Origin: Dioszegia crocea
Lineage: Eukaryota; Basidiomycota; Tremellomycetes; Tremellales; Bulleribasidiaceae
Reading direction: 5' to 3'
Length of the DNA stretch: 64,000 bases
Assembly (NCBI GenBank): GCA_001600615.1
Contig: BCKK01000003.1
Location: 818,500 to 882,499, forward strand
Numbering within the stretch: position 1 is the first letter of the stretch; the number at the start of each line of letters is the position of its first letter. The notes below the pieces were generated by a model. That model ran no database searches, was not told the origin of the DNA, and worked only from the letters and a program-made list of their open reading frames with translations. A program made the translations under genes and the position numbers. Below, piece after piece: positions 49,981 through 60,436 of the stretch.

Positions 49981-51472
49981 CTTCGATGGAGCATTCCTAG
50001 ATTGTATAGAGGTGACTGCGTTGTAGGACTTGCCGCACCTTGTCGCATCGCTCGCTGACCAGTGTAACGGAATACAAGTGTACGCGATGCGGACATGTAC
50101 CTGTGACGGACACGCGGTAGTCGGCAGAGGGCCGATGGAGCAGGATAAATGTCGGCTGCTGCGGCTGGCGGAATTGTAGGTGGGTCCTGTGGTTATGCTT
50201 AAATTAGAGAGATGACTGAGTACGACGAGGACAGCAAAAGTAAAAGCAAGCTAATGGGGTCCCCGCTCTGCCTCGCTCGGTGGAAAAACCCGACGGAGTT
50301 ACGTTATTCGTCACGCTCGCTCAAGCTAGTGATGAAGGTTTCAGATCCGATATTCGATCAGCCGCTATCAGCCGTCACTCATTTATCCGCGACGGGCGCC
50401 GCGATGAGCAGAGGCAGCGCAGCAGCAGGCAGCTTTGCAGCATGCTCAGGCGACCCTGGACAGGGGGATCGCTGCGATCTGCGATCTGTGGCAGCGGCAG
50501 CGGTACAGTGGCAGCCGCCTAATTGTGCACATGTACAGTAAGAGATGCTCTGGATTGGAGCACTCGAATAGAGTCCCATTAATTAGTGCTGCCAAAGGCA
50601 GTCTCCTTCGGTCGCCATGCAATGCAGAGCATAAACAAGGTAGTCTCATGATCGCTGAGTGCCTCAATCCGCTCATTATAAGGTACAGAGCACGGTTCGG
50701 CCCACAGACAATGGTGAGAAGGCCTCGAAGCGCAGATCGGTGGCGCGGACTCCCTGTTTCATGACAGCAACGCATATCAAAGCTTGCTCGGTTCCCGTTT
50801 CGGATGCTGGTTCCGCTTCCGATATACGGCCGTGTCGCGTATCTGCACCATGTCAGCCTTTGTCAGCATATGAGCATGTCAGCAAGCCTCGTTCCAGCAA
50901 ATGCGTCCGGCAGCGTGAAAGTGGTTGCTGCGACTGTCAGGATGATGCATGATAAGCATGACGCACGTGAAGACAAGGGATTGCTCGAGGATCGACGCCG
51001 ATCATTCACTCAATCAATTGTATCGCCGGGAGCACAGTAAGGTCAGGCAAGGAATGCGACATAGATTTGCGTTCTTGCAAGAGTCTTGCAAGATGACAAC
51101 CAAATTTTGGAAATCTACTTTCAGGTGCCAAGCAATAGATCTAGGAACAGAGTCAGGGTGCAGAGGGGTCGGTGCCGACACGCCACGGTCGCCCCTGTGT
51201 CGAGGGAGTTGCAACTTTCGACAATGATCCGACGCCGACGCCCTCCCACGCCGCGGGCAGTATCTGGGGCCGTCACTTAGATTGACTCCAAAGGAGAAAG
51301 TCCCAGTGTGCTGCTCGAGCATGCATATGCCATCTAGTATGTAAAGGGAGTGGATGTCTGAATCTTGCCTCTGCTGAAGAGAATAGTAGCCCCGAGATCC
51401 ATTCACAACAGCGTTCGAGCTTAAATCGCCTCCGACATGGCATCGGCATAATTCAGTTCACAAGATTTGCGA
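49981..51472. other. 1.5-kb gap upstream of the Zn2Cys6 regulator
   Basis: Longest gene-free stretch of the window, between two starts that point away from each other. It must contain the promoters and leaders of the regulator and of the membrane-protein gene. I find only short, unconvincing frames (for example 109 codons at 50212-50541). Large upstream regions are common for regulator genes. Confidence 0.5.
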
Positions 51473-52517
51473 ATGCTGACGCTGCACTCATGTTTCACAG
51501 AAGCGAATCAGCAGATGATCGAAGGAATCCTCTCGATGGACACCTCGACTACACCTCCGCCAAACCATATTCGATCGTCCTCGGCTCTCCGACTGGTCTG
51601 CCTCACTCTTGCTCACCTTACCATTAGCTCTAGCCACTCGCTTAGGAGTGTCCCCTTACATCGCAGAAGATTAGGTGAGTGATTGGCCATCTGCAGAGCA
51701 TTAAGCTGATCATCGGATAGTCCTCATACCTCACATCATTTCCGGGTTGATTGAAGTATTTGGCTTCGCGATTCAGGATGTGGGGTCGGACCCAATGACT
51801 AAGATAGGAGACATTGGATTATGCTGTGTGCAGAGTTTGACCAATGCGATTCTTGCGTGGGATCTGAAGATGGGGATACCAGCTTATACTCGTGAGCAGA
51901 TCCATCTCGCCTTTCTGATCCGGACCTCCCTTGACATTCCAGGTCCATCCTATCTATCCGGCGCGATCTTACGTCCCCTCCTTACTACATCCGCCTACCT
52001 TCTTTCCAATCCCGACCTCCATGCCTGCTCGATATACCTCCTCGACGGCTTCATCTACACCCGACTCTTCATCCTCCTCCTTCGACAGTCTGTACCCTGC
52101 TATAGAATGCGATACGCGATAGCGGTTCCAGCTGCTGCGTCCCTAGCTGCCGCCTCTGCTGGTTGGAGATGGGTCGAATTGGGGAGGGCGGCGGGTGGAC
52201 GGTCCGGAGGGGTTTTCGTAGCAGTAGCTGTATATCTGGGGCTCACTGTGGTGTTGATCGGGGTTCGGCGGTTTTGGACGAATGCGGAAGGTGAACCTGG
52301 CAGAGTGGAATTGGAAATAGAGGATAAGGCGGGAGCATGGGATGGAAAGAATGCAGGACATTGTCCGGCGGAACCGACCTCAGCTCGGCCGGTACTGTCC
52401 AGGTCTAGCTCCGACAGCGAGCCCGAGATTCTCCTCGAAACTCCACCCGAACTCACTGCGTACGCAATCGGCAACGCTTATGACTTCACCACCGGCCCAT
52501 GTACGATAACAAAGTAG
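51473..52517 (+). CDS. Unknown multi-pass membrane protein
   Basis: I do not recognise this gene with any confidence. Hydrophobic segments include ALRLVCLTLAHLTISSS, VLIPHIISGLIEVFGFAIQ, SAYLLSNPDLHACSIYLLDG and VFVAVAVYLGLTVVLIGVRR. The phrases GLIEVFGFA and ACSIYL are a little like RTA1-type lipid transporters, but the rest does not support that. The C-terminus is cytoplasmic-looking and acidic (SRSSSDSEPEILLETPPEL). A start at ATG 51473 or in-frame ATG 51515 is possible. One intron joins RRL/VLIPH. A second segment (51892-51942) has good intron signals, is 51 bases long and has no stop, so it may be spliced or retained. Confidence 0.6.
51892..51942 (+). other. Frame-neutral 51-base intron candidate
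   Basis: GTGAGC...CTTGACATTCCAG inside the membrane-protein gene. Its length is a multiple of three and it has no stop in frame, so both spliced and unspliced forms code. Splicing would give AYTRPSYLSG; retention adds 17 residues. Confidence 0.5.
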
Positions 52518-52643
52518 TCTACCAAAGACTGATAGAGCTTAGATAGTAGATGCCAGATCCCGACCAGGTTGGCTTATGTAGGATGTATACAGGAAGATAC
52601 AAGTATCGAGAACGGATGTCACTATCCCGTCACGGCTGACCGG

Positions 52644-54389
52644 TCAAGCATGCCCCTCTTCTCCCTCTACACTTTCCAATCCAAACACTTGACCCATCCC
52701 CTCCCTCCCCAAACCCGTATCCGCGCTCGGCTCGTCCTCTTGGCGCTCCTGCGTGATTCCCTCCATCCCTTCACACACACCTGATCCATCACCCGCAGCC
52801 CTCATTTGCCCAGAAACAGCGTCGATGAGATTTTGCGGATCAGTCGCCCAATCATACTCCTCCTCTTCATCCTCACGATCCCTCATGTCCTCCTGGTAGC
52901 TCTTCTCATCCCCATCTCTGGAAGCACTGCCAAACTGCCCAGCCTCCTCTCGTGTCTCCGTACCGTCGGCATGCCGCATGACCACCTCTCTGAATTCCTC
53001 TCGATTCGCCTTCAATCTCATATCCCTGACGAGGTACCCCGGGAATTTTCTTGGCCGACCCCTCTGCCGCTTGACACCCGCAGCAGCCTCTGCCTGCTTC
53101 CTCAAGTACTCCTCAAGCTCCGCACCAGTCCGTTCCTTCAATGGACGCCCAACTCGCTGAGGCGGACGATCCGGCTTCGCGCGTGGCTTGCGCGGTTTGG
53201 GAACAGATGGGGATCCATCCTGTTTAGACTTGTTTTTGGAGCCCTTTGGTCGGCCGCGTTTCCGCTTCGCCCCGGTATTTGGGTCTGAATCGTCGGCATT
53301 TTCGAGCTCCTCGTCGGGAAGTGCAGCGGAGGAAGAGGCGACGGCGTTCGTTGAAGCGTTAAATGCCTCGGACTGCAAGGCAGAGGTTATCTGCATGTCG
53401 AGATCGGTCTGGCCTAGGGGGAGTTGATGGATATGGGATGTGGAGGCGTGCTGTTGCGCGTCGGCATAATCCGAGAGGAGGTAATGGGGAGATGACGGGT
53501 GGTGGAAGAAGGAGTCTGAAGGGTCAGTGCCGAAGTTCAGATAATCAACACTATATGGTAGTTCCAACTCACCCAACTGATCAGACGTCATAGCCCCCAG
53601 ACCATTCTGAAGATCTTGTTCCATACCCTGTGCAGCGACTAAGTGCGCCGAAATAGCAGCCACCGTCTGCTCATCCACAAGCGCCTGGGAGAGAGCCGAA
53701 TTTGTATCTGCGTCGGTAGGTATTCCCATATCGCCAGCGTGTGCCTGTGGTTGGTTCTGATGGGGTCAGCTTCGCACTGGGCCAGCACTAACCTCCTGTG
53801 CCTTGGTAAGACTTTTCACAATCTCCCGTATGGTCGGATCAAACTCTTCACCCAATCCTGTCCCTGCATCCGCTATCCCTCCAACCTGTAGACTGGGATC
53901 AATTTCCGGATCTATAATCCCCATCTCCACCTGAGCCAGGTTATGCGGGATGAATGTTGATGCTTGACTGACTGCCTGTTCTGACGCGGGCACAAGCCGA
54001 CTATGCTTCCGCCGCAGCTTTGATTTGCGATCGGCAGATGTGCTGGCGGACGCCAATCGCAAAGCAGTTCCATCGGCGATGGCGGCGCGTACGGATTTGA
54101 CGACCGCTTCGAGCTCAAAGAGCGCCGGATCGATGGCCAGGCCCTGCCCAACTGCCACACTGCTGACGGATAATGTCTGATATGGTCGAGTAGCAGCATC
54201 GTAGCCTACGCCAATAGTAGAGGCGCCAACGCTATATCCAACCCCAACCTTGGATTGTCGGGTGTATTCTGCCGGGGATGTTGACGGAGGAGTAAATGTG
54301 TCGAATGCGGCAGACTTGCGTGACGTGGATGGGAAGTACGCCAGGAGGGCCGGGTCTATTTGGATTGCCTGGGTGCGGGAGGATCGCAT
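52644..54389 (-). CDS. AT-hook protein with three hooks
   Basis: Likely chromatin-bound protein that grips the minor groove of A/T-rich DNA. Three hooks are visible: KRKRGRPKGSKNKSK, PPQRVGRPLKERTG and KRQRGRPRKFPGYL. An earlier half of about 260 residues has three IDP phrases: IQIDPALLAYF, LAIDPALFELEAVVKSVRAA and GIIDPEIDPSLQ. The acidic C-terminus (DREDEEEEYDW) is like a HMGA tail. The start is ATG 54389; no earlier in-frame ATG is evident. Two introns are clear: one splits AQE/NQPQ (CTGACCCCATCAG end), the other QL/DSFFHH. About 540 residues. No enzyme domain is visible. Confidence 0.8.
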
Positions 54390-54808
54390 GACTGGCCGTG
54401 GCTGGGGTGGACTTGCCGAGTGGAGGTGGAGTGAGATGGGATGAATGGGACAAATATGAATAACGGACGAGGGACGATTGGTGAAGGGGACCAGGAATTT
54501 CCGAAAGGAGTAGATTTGGGTTTGGTCCCGAAATTAGCCAAGGCGCGAACCAAGATAACGCCGCAGAATGCCGCGTCTTTTTGGTGCATCGCTTCCATGC
54601 CCTTGTGTGCCCTTTCGTCTCCAGGCAAGCTCTTGCAGTCAGACTTCAACAATTAGCAGCCCCGTGGTATCATAGCAGCCTAGAATGTCATCGCGATATC
54701 AATACATAGATGGCTACAGCAACTTCTGGCAACGATATAGACAAAAGATCAACGCTCCAGGCAGACTACACGCATCAAGATTCCAGCCCGCACGCCAAAG
54801 AAAGCGGC
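54390..54808. other. Gap between two minus-strand genes
   Basis: About 420 bases: promoter of the AT-hook gene and 3' UTR of the next minus-strand gene. Nothing else is supported. Confidence 0.4.
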
Positions 54809-56320
54809 CTAGAAACCCTCCTCCAAACCTGTCCTGACTCGCCCATCCCGCTCCTCGTTGACCTTCACCTGTCCAAGCGCCACACCAAGCGCCTGCGCCT
54901 GTCCGCCTGGCATGTGGATGCTGCTCCCCATCGGCGGGGTTAACGCCATCCCTTCCTCTCCGTCACTCACGTCCGTCTCGCCATTCAGACTGCTCACAAA
55001 GCTCAGCACTGGACTGGCGCCCTGAGACTGCTGAAGCCATGCAGTGACTGGATCGTCTACAGCTCCTGCGGTGATCTCAGGCGCAGTCACGACCTCGTCG
55101 ATGTGCACAATCTCCGCCAGACCGTTGTGGAGGAGCATCATCTCGGCTCTGGCCCGCTTGTCCTGTCGATACTCCGCCTCCGGCTCGGCATCGCCGTCGA
55201 ATAGCCTGGCGAAGTGGGTCGAGTCGGTAGAGACAAAAGTGGTGTCGCCGAGGTGTTCGGCAAGACGGTCGAAGTTGACGGTAAGGGATTTGAGGTCGTC
55301 AAAGAGGGTTTTGGGAACGGGAGAGAAGGTGAGGAGGGAAGGCATGTCGCGGTGGACCTTGTGTGTGGTAGAGGGAAAGGTATCGTCGAGGGCGGAGAAG
55401 AGGTTTGTGAGGATGGTGGTGATGGCCACGGGGGTGAATCGGCCTGTATCGTAAGCATGTAGCCTGTTTCTCAATCGGAATACGGACGTACCGTCAAACT
55501 TCCACCTGATCTCATTCACTCCCCACGTCCCGAATGCAAACTCCCACCTCGGCTTCAGGGTATACTCGGCCAGACGCTGTCTCTCGGTGCGCTCTTTGAC
55601 TTTGGCCATATCGAGGGGTTTGGGCTTGATCAGCGACAGGCTGGGCAGGCCAGTGTGAGGGAACCCGGCGCTGCCGTGGAACGACCGCTGGTGGGGTCCA
55701 GGAGAATGGGCAGGGGTGGCGGCGGGAGTGACAGAGTAGGGAGTAGGCGCAGTGAGGTTGGGGACTGGGAAGCCGCCTGATTGTTAGCTTCAGTGCTGTT
55801 TGATTGGCTTAAGTCCCTTACCTTGGATGACGAGCTTGCGGAGATTTCCCTTGGACTGCCAGAGCTCGCCGGCTGCAATGATGGCGGGATGAACGAGCAC
55901 GGTAGCCATTGTCTGTTGCTCTGCCGGATGATCGAAAGCGTTCAACCTGTCACGTCAGCATATGATCAGGTGTAAAAGGACAAGAGGGAGGAATAAGTGG
56001 GTCAAGGGGAAGTAGACCACTCACCAGAGCACCTCGGTCGGGTTGAGCGCGCAAAGAACTTCAGAAAGACACTCCATCCTCTCCTCGCTATCCTGAACAT
56101 ACTCTCCACCACGAAGAGTCACCCGATGCACGGCCGGAAGGTAGATCTCGCCACTCTCGGCCATGTATTCGGGATGGTGAAGGACGAATCGGAGGTCGAT
56201 GTCAATGTGCTCAATAGTCGCGCCGGCGAGAGAGGGGAGGCGGAAGAGGCCGTTGGTCGGGTGGAAAAACTTGGACCAGGAGGTGAGCGAAGCGATACGG
56301 GCTAGGTTCGGGGATGACAT
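54809..56320 (-). CDS. Unknown protein, conserved-looking fungal ORF
   Basis: I do not recognise this gene. It begins MSSPNLARIASLTSWSKFFH and NGLFRLPSLAG, and continues IDIDLRFVLHHPEYMAESGE and YLPAVHRVTLRGGEYVQDSE. A block ALNPTEVLWLNAFDHPAEQQ joins across one intron to ELWQSKGNLRKLVIQGFP across a second. It reads like F-box/leucine-rich-repeat-type scoring of solvent sites (NPTEVLW, LRKLVIQG), but no F-box is visible. The C-terminal half has TLKPRWEFAFGTWGVNEIRW and PKTLFDDLKSLTVNFDRLAE, again like LRR-adjacent segments in basidiomycete hypothetical proteins. It is soluble, has no signal or membrane segment, and is about 470 residues. Long frames and good introns support coding. Confidence 0.65.
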
Positions 56321-56767
56321 TGTGGCTGGGGCGATTTCAGGTAGGTGGGAAGAGGTGCGAGGATGGGGTCTGTACATATAGAAGCTGAGGCTACTTATGA
56401 GGCGTCGAGAAGTTTTCTCTGCAAAGAAGCCGAGAAGAAAGTGTCTGTGTTGATGGGGAAATTTCGGGGGTGGGGACCGTTGCCGCCTCTCTGATGCGAG
56501 CTTATATCCTTATTCGGATCAGGCTTTCGGGGCACACGCCAACTTTGGTCAGATGATGTCAGTAGCGTGTGACAAAGGAATGAGGCGTGGACCAAGGAGA
56601 GGGGTGAGGCTGTGCGAGGGGGACTATGGGTGCGGGGTAGGTCGCTTTGAAACTGGGGATGAGCTCGTCAGCACCACTAATCCGCTTGAGAAGTGATGAA
56701 ACAAGTCAAAGGGATGTCCTTTGGCTCGCAGATTAGAGTCCGGATGAGGAAAGGGGCACTGATGATC

Positions 56768-56790
56768 GTGTGTGTGTGGCTGTGTGTGCG
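56768..56790 (+). repeat. Imperfect GT microsatellite
   Basis: Short interrupted GT repeat between the divergent genes, with no coding frame of note. It could vary in length between strains. Confidence 0.55.
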
Positions 56791-57043
56791 GACGGAACTG
56801 CCGCCGGTACGCTTCGCCCGAAGTCATCGGACATGGGGCAAGCGCCGAAGAAGACCGCTTTCGCCGCTGCGAGCTCATATCGTCGCAGCTGTGACAGAGG
56901 TATGTACAAGGGTTGAGAGGCCATGATGCATGAAGCTTGAAGTTGGCTTGAAGGCATACTCGTATATAGCTTCCTTTCGGTCAAAGTGAATTTAGGGCAT
57001 CTCATTACGTATACATTCGGTAGAAACCGGCAAACAGGACTAA

Positions 57044-57053
57044 GTCACGTGAC
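57044..57053. promoter_or_regulatory. E-box palindrome GTCACGTGAC upstream of SDHC
   Basis: A perfect ten-base palindrome centred on CACGTG, 108 bases before the SDHC start codon. bHLH factors of the Cbf1 type bind this site, and Cbf1 controls respiratory genes in some yeasts. The link here is inference. Confidence 0.5.
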
Positions 57054-57161
57054 CACTTCCGACCCTTTCCGAGCGAATCAGAGTTGCCGCTTTTGCCTAC
57101 TGAATACTCTGCCTACCATACCTGCTCTGTTCAGTATACACCTCAGTGCAACCTATACGAG

Positions 57162-58022
57162 ATGTTCGGTACCGTTGTTGCCCGCCGCTCGCTCCTGTCT
57201 GCAACAGGTCTTGGTGAGTCGGAACCACTTCGCGAGGGAACAATGGTTGACAGAAGCAGCACCATGCCTCCGGCTATCTAGTCCCCGTTTAGCCCACACT
57301 GCTAGACGTCTCATTTCATCCTCGCCACAATCGTCCTCACCTCAGACAACACCCATCACACCTGTGGACAGTGTTGCGATTCTCAATGCTCAGAGGGAAA
57401 AGCGACCTAGCTCGCCTCATTTCACCATCTATCAGCCTCAGGTGAGTTGAGACATCGGTGTCGTGGTGGACTACTGCGGGTTGCGGGCCGTACGATCTGA
57501 GCTACTGTGTCGGGCGGTGGAGCGGTGCGATCTGGGGTACCGCCTCAAGCGGCGAGTCGAGTAGAGCCATGGATCGACCGATAAGGGCAATAGCTGGAGG
57601 GTCGCGTGGTTCCCAATAATTTACCTTAATAAGTGCTGACCCTCAGATCACATGGCTCGCCTCAATCGCCAACCGAGTGACTGGCTCAGCCCTCTCTGTC
57701 GCCCTTTACGCCGGTTCCATCACATATCTCCTACACGGCTACTTCCCTGTCGTCGAATCCGCCAACCTCGTTCAGCTCGTACACGACCTGCCTGTATGGG
57801 TCAAGGGGTCCGCAAAGTTGCTCTTCGCCGTGCCATTCACCTTCCACACCTTCAACGGCATCAGACATTTGGCTTGGGACGTCGGATACGGTAAGTTCTG
57901 CTCAGAATCGCAGAATTCTCGCTGATATTCCAGGTCTCACTCTAAAGGGTGTCTACGTCGGCGGCTACGGTGTCCTCGCCCTCACTGCTGTTTCTAGCAT
58001 CTACCTCGCTTTCTTCGTTTAA
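57162..58022 (+). CDS. SDH3: SDHC/Sdh3, succinate dehydrogenase cytochrome b560 subunit
   Basis: Membrane anchor of complex II that binds heme b and ubiquinone with Sdh4. The start MFGTVVARRSLLSATGL at 57162, followed after a short intron by EAAPCLRLSSPRLAHTARRL, is an Arg/Ser-rich mitochondrial presequence. The mature part has RPSSPHFTIYQPQ, ITWLASIANRVTGSALSVAL (quinone-site Ser/Arg region), a membrane helix, and the heme-ligand block FTFHTFNGIRHLAWDVGYG, followed by the last helix GVYVGGYGVLALTAVSSIYL. A 206-base intron (57441-57646) is long for this genome. About 185-190 residues. It is a known target of SDHI fungicides in other fungi. Confidence 0.94.
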
Positions 58023-58249
58023 GCCATTCGTCTGGAGCAGGGAAATTGCCGGGAAGCGGGACTTGGCGGTTCGGCGTTGAGCAGGGACGTCAAGAAGTGT
58101 ATGAAGTAGGGGGATTTGCAATCGTTGATGTACCGCTATGTACGTTCTCAGACTAAAAGTCGATTCGAGCACGCCAAAATTGTGTCCGATGTCTGACCAC
58201 ACTCCCTGTTGCCTTGCACTAGCTGACACACCTGACTGAGGCCAGGAGC

Positions 58250-59217
58250 TCATCTAAACCATGCATTGACGCCTACACCAGTACTGAGCCCCTCGGCAGA
58301 ATGCCACCATCCTTCAGGAACAAGCACGCTCTCCCCTTCTTTAAGAACCACCTCGCAAGCGCCGTCTACATCGAACGCGCGTTTTAATCGATCTCTATAC
58401 TGCTCCATCTTCTCGAGTGGGATATCAGAGATATCGCCGGCTATACTCTCCCCTATTGGGTCACTGCTGGGGAACATGGAGGAAACGGAAATAGGAATGG
58501 TAGATGTATTTGTATGAGGGTGTGAAGCGGAGATGTCAAGGTACCCTGCCGAAGAGGGAGGCAGGAGCCAGAATTTCTTTCGTCCTATCACTATACAATC
58601 AGCTTTTGACCCGTACTTTGGAACTCGTGGATACAGCATAGCTCACGATGAGTGTATATTCCGATGTATGGATCTCGATGGAATGGCGTCCAGCTAGATC
58701 TAGGACCTATCCACAATGCCCTTCGCCAAATCTCTGACCTAGGCCCCGCCTGATAGTGGGGCAGAGACGGCATGTCAATCTCGGCCAAAGGGGACGAAGG
58801 GTCCAGATCGTATTGCGCCAGATATGCCGTTGGTCTTTGCTCTTCAGGTGTCGAAGAGGGTATGCGATTTAGGATAAATGCATCGAGAAATAACCCTGGC
58901 GGGTCAATTCATATCCTCTCAAGATTGCCAAGAATCAGGCTGTACTCACCGAAGCCCATGCTGATCCTCTTGTACCCACTGTGCATGTACCCTCTACCCC
59001 TAGGACCGAGCTCCACGTCTACTTCTCGATCCTCTCCTATCACATCTCTCGTCCTAGAGAGCCCATCAGACAGTGACCAACTTCGCGCAGGCCACCCTGC
59101 CTCAGCCACAAGATTGGGCAGGAGAAGAGGAGTCGGGGAGGGTGTGGAAAGGTGAGTCCGAAGTTGGGCAGCGGTGATGGACCTGATCGCTCGAGGAGAC
59201 TTCAGAGCCAGGGACAT
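58250..59217 (-). CDS. JmjC-domain protein, JMJD5/KDM8-like
   Basis: Fe(II)/2-oxoglutarate-dependent hydroxylase-type protein. The C-terminal cupin shows AYLAQYDL, then WIGPRSSWTPFHRDPYIGIY with the HxD metal pair, the conserved KKFWLLPP strand, and VLVPEGWWHSAEGLSTGVGV with the distal His, then NAWFR-stop. This arrangement is that of JMJD5, FIH and related small JmjC enzymes rather than histone demethylases. The substrate is unknown. The N-terminus MSLALKSPRAIRSITAAQLR is probably not a presequence. Introns split QYD/LDP-type and YTH/VYG-like junctions. About 280 residues. It is divergent from YPI1 (220 bases between starts). Confidence 0.85.
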
Positions 59218-59437
59218 GATCGCTTGTCCGGCTCGTTAGGTGCGTAGTGGCAGTACTGACAGAGCATGGGTGCTTGCTCGATTCATATGCAGTTTGGCGG
59301 AGAGCCTCCACTCCTCCCCCGGGACCTTACCTGTTCCGGCCATCGCCGGTGCCGACCGAGCCAGGCCATCGCCACTCCAGCTGCTCAGAAGACACCCTAC
59401 ATTACACATCAACTCCACAATCACCTGTTCAGCAGCG

Positions 59438-60177
59438 ATGGCAACAGCCCAACAGGCCCGGCCGGCAGCACACGGCTCGCGAACTCAAACAATCACAACA
59501 GCTCCCGCAAATGAAACCGGGAACGAAGCGGGTCCCAGTCAACCTGTAGTTCGCCAAGGGGGTGTATTGAAGCTCCGTGGGGCTTCGTCGAGGAAGGCCA
59601 AGGTGGAGTGGAGCGAAGAGGTCGTGGATAATGAAGGAATGGGAAGGAAGAAGTCGAAAAGTGAGTAAATGTCTTGTCTGGATATGGCAAGAGTGGAGGA
59701 AGGGGCCGCATTCCCCTAATCTGGTCGTGTGGGATCAATCGCTGATATCCCAGTATGCTGCATATATACCAAGCCACGAGCATTCGACGAATCATCCAGT
59801 GAATCAGGGTCAGGGTCGGACGACGGACATGAACATCATCATGCAGGCAGAGCAGGAAAGGACGGGGCCGATAGAGGGAAGGGAAAGACTTTGAGGCGGA
59901 ACGTCGATGGGTCAGGAGCGGATGTTGAGGAGGCGTCAGAGCCAGAGTCAGAGTCTGATGGAGGAGGCGGAGATGGTCGAGCGAGGTATGTTGCTTGTTT
60001 TAAGTCGACGAGGGATTCATGGCTGACTCGGCTAGACCTGCACGTAAGCCAAGGAAGCGGGTACCTCATCATCATCACGATCACGATCATGGGGCGGATG
60101 GGCATAAGTGTGCAGTCAAGCCGAACAAGTACGACTCGCAGCCTAGGGGAATGGGAAAGCCTCCGCCGAGTACTTGA
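59438..60177 (+). CDS. YPI1: YPI1/PPP1R11, protein phosphatase 1 inhibitor
   Basis: Small disordered regulator of PP1 (Glc7). Core motifs after splicing: GGVLKLRGASSRKAKVEWSE, then EVVDNEGMGRKKSKICCIYT and KPRAFDESSSESGSGSDDGH. These are the K-V-x-W (RVxF-type) PP1 site and the C-C-I-Y/KP-R/FDESSSES block of the inhibitor-3 family. The C-terminus has a His-rich run (HHHHDHDHG), then KCAVKPNKYDSQPRGMGKPP, which may bind metal. The start is ATG 59438, the first in frame; introns end in ATATCCCAG and CTCGGCTAG. About 205 residues. In animals a PPP1R11 relative acts as a ubiquitin ligase. Confidence 0.93.
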
Positions 60178-60436
60178 TGCAAAGTTGTACCATATTGCCT
60201 GTGAACGGTCTAATTCTTAAGCTAAAAAGACCTGGCGTGACCATCCCTGAAAGTTCGGATGCCCGTCTGAATCACTGACTCGACACTTTGCATCCTAGAT
60301 TATACTTGATACCCAAATCCCAATTATAAACGAAACACTTCTTCCTTTTTGATTGCAAGACCTCAAGCGTCTTCCTTTTTGGATCGCCAACCTTTCTTTC
60401 CCTCCAGCAAATTTCCGCCTTCTGTTTCCTTCCCGC

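Larger units (their letters stand above)
56321..57161. promoter_or_regulatory. Divergent promoter region, unknown gene / SDHC
   Basis: About 840 bases between opposite starts. It has a GT-rich microsatellite at about 56768-56790 and a perfect E-box palindrome near SDHC (annotated separately). Confidence 0.5.

Noticed and set aside
50212..50541. 109-codon ORF upstream of the Zn2Cys6 regulator
   Set aside because: Low-complexity, no homology, overlapping frames on both strands.
51473..52517. RTA1 lipid-transporter identity for the membrane protein
   Set aside because: Only two short phrases match; the number and spacing of membrane segments do not fit seven helices.
54710..54943. Plus-strand ORF of 77 codons
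   Set aside because: It is antisense to the C-terminal exon of the minus-strand unknown gene, with no homology.
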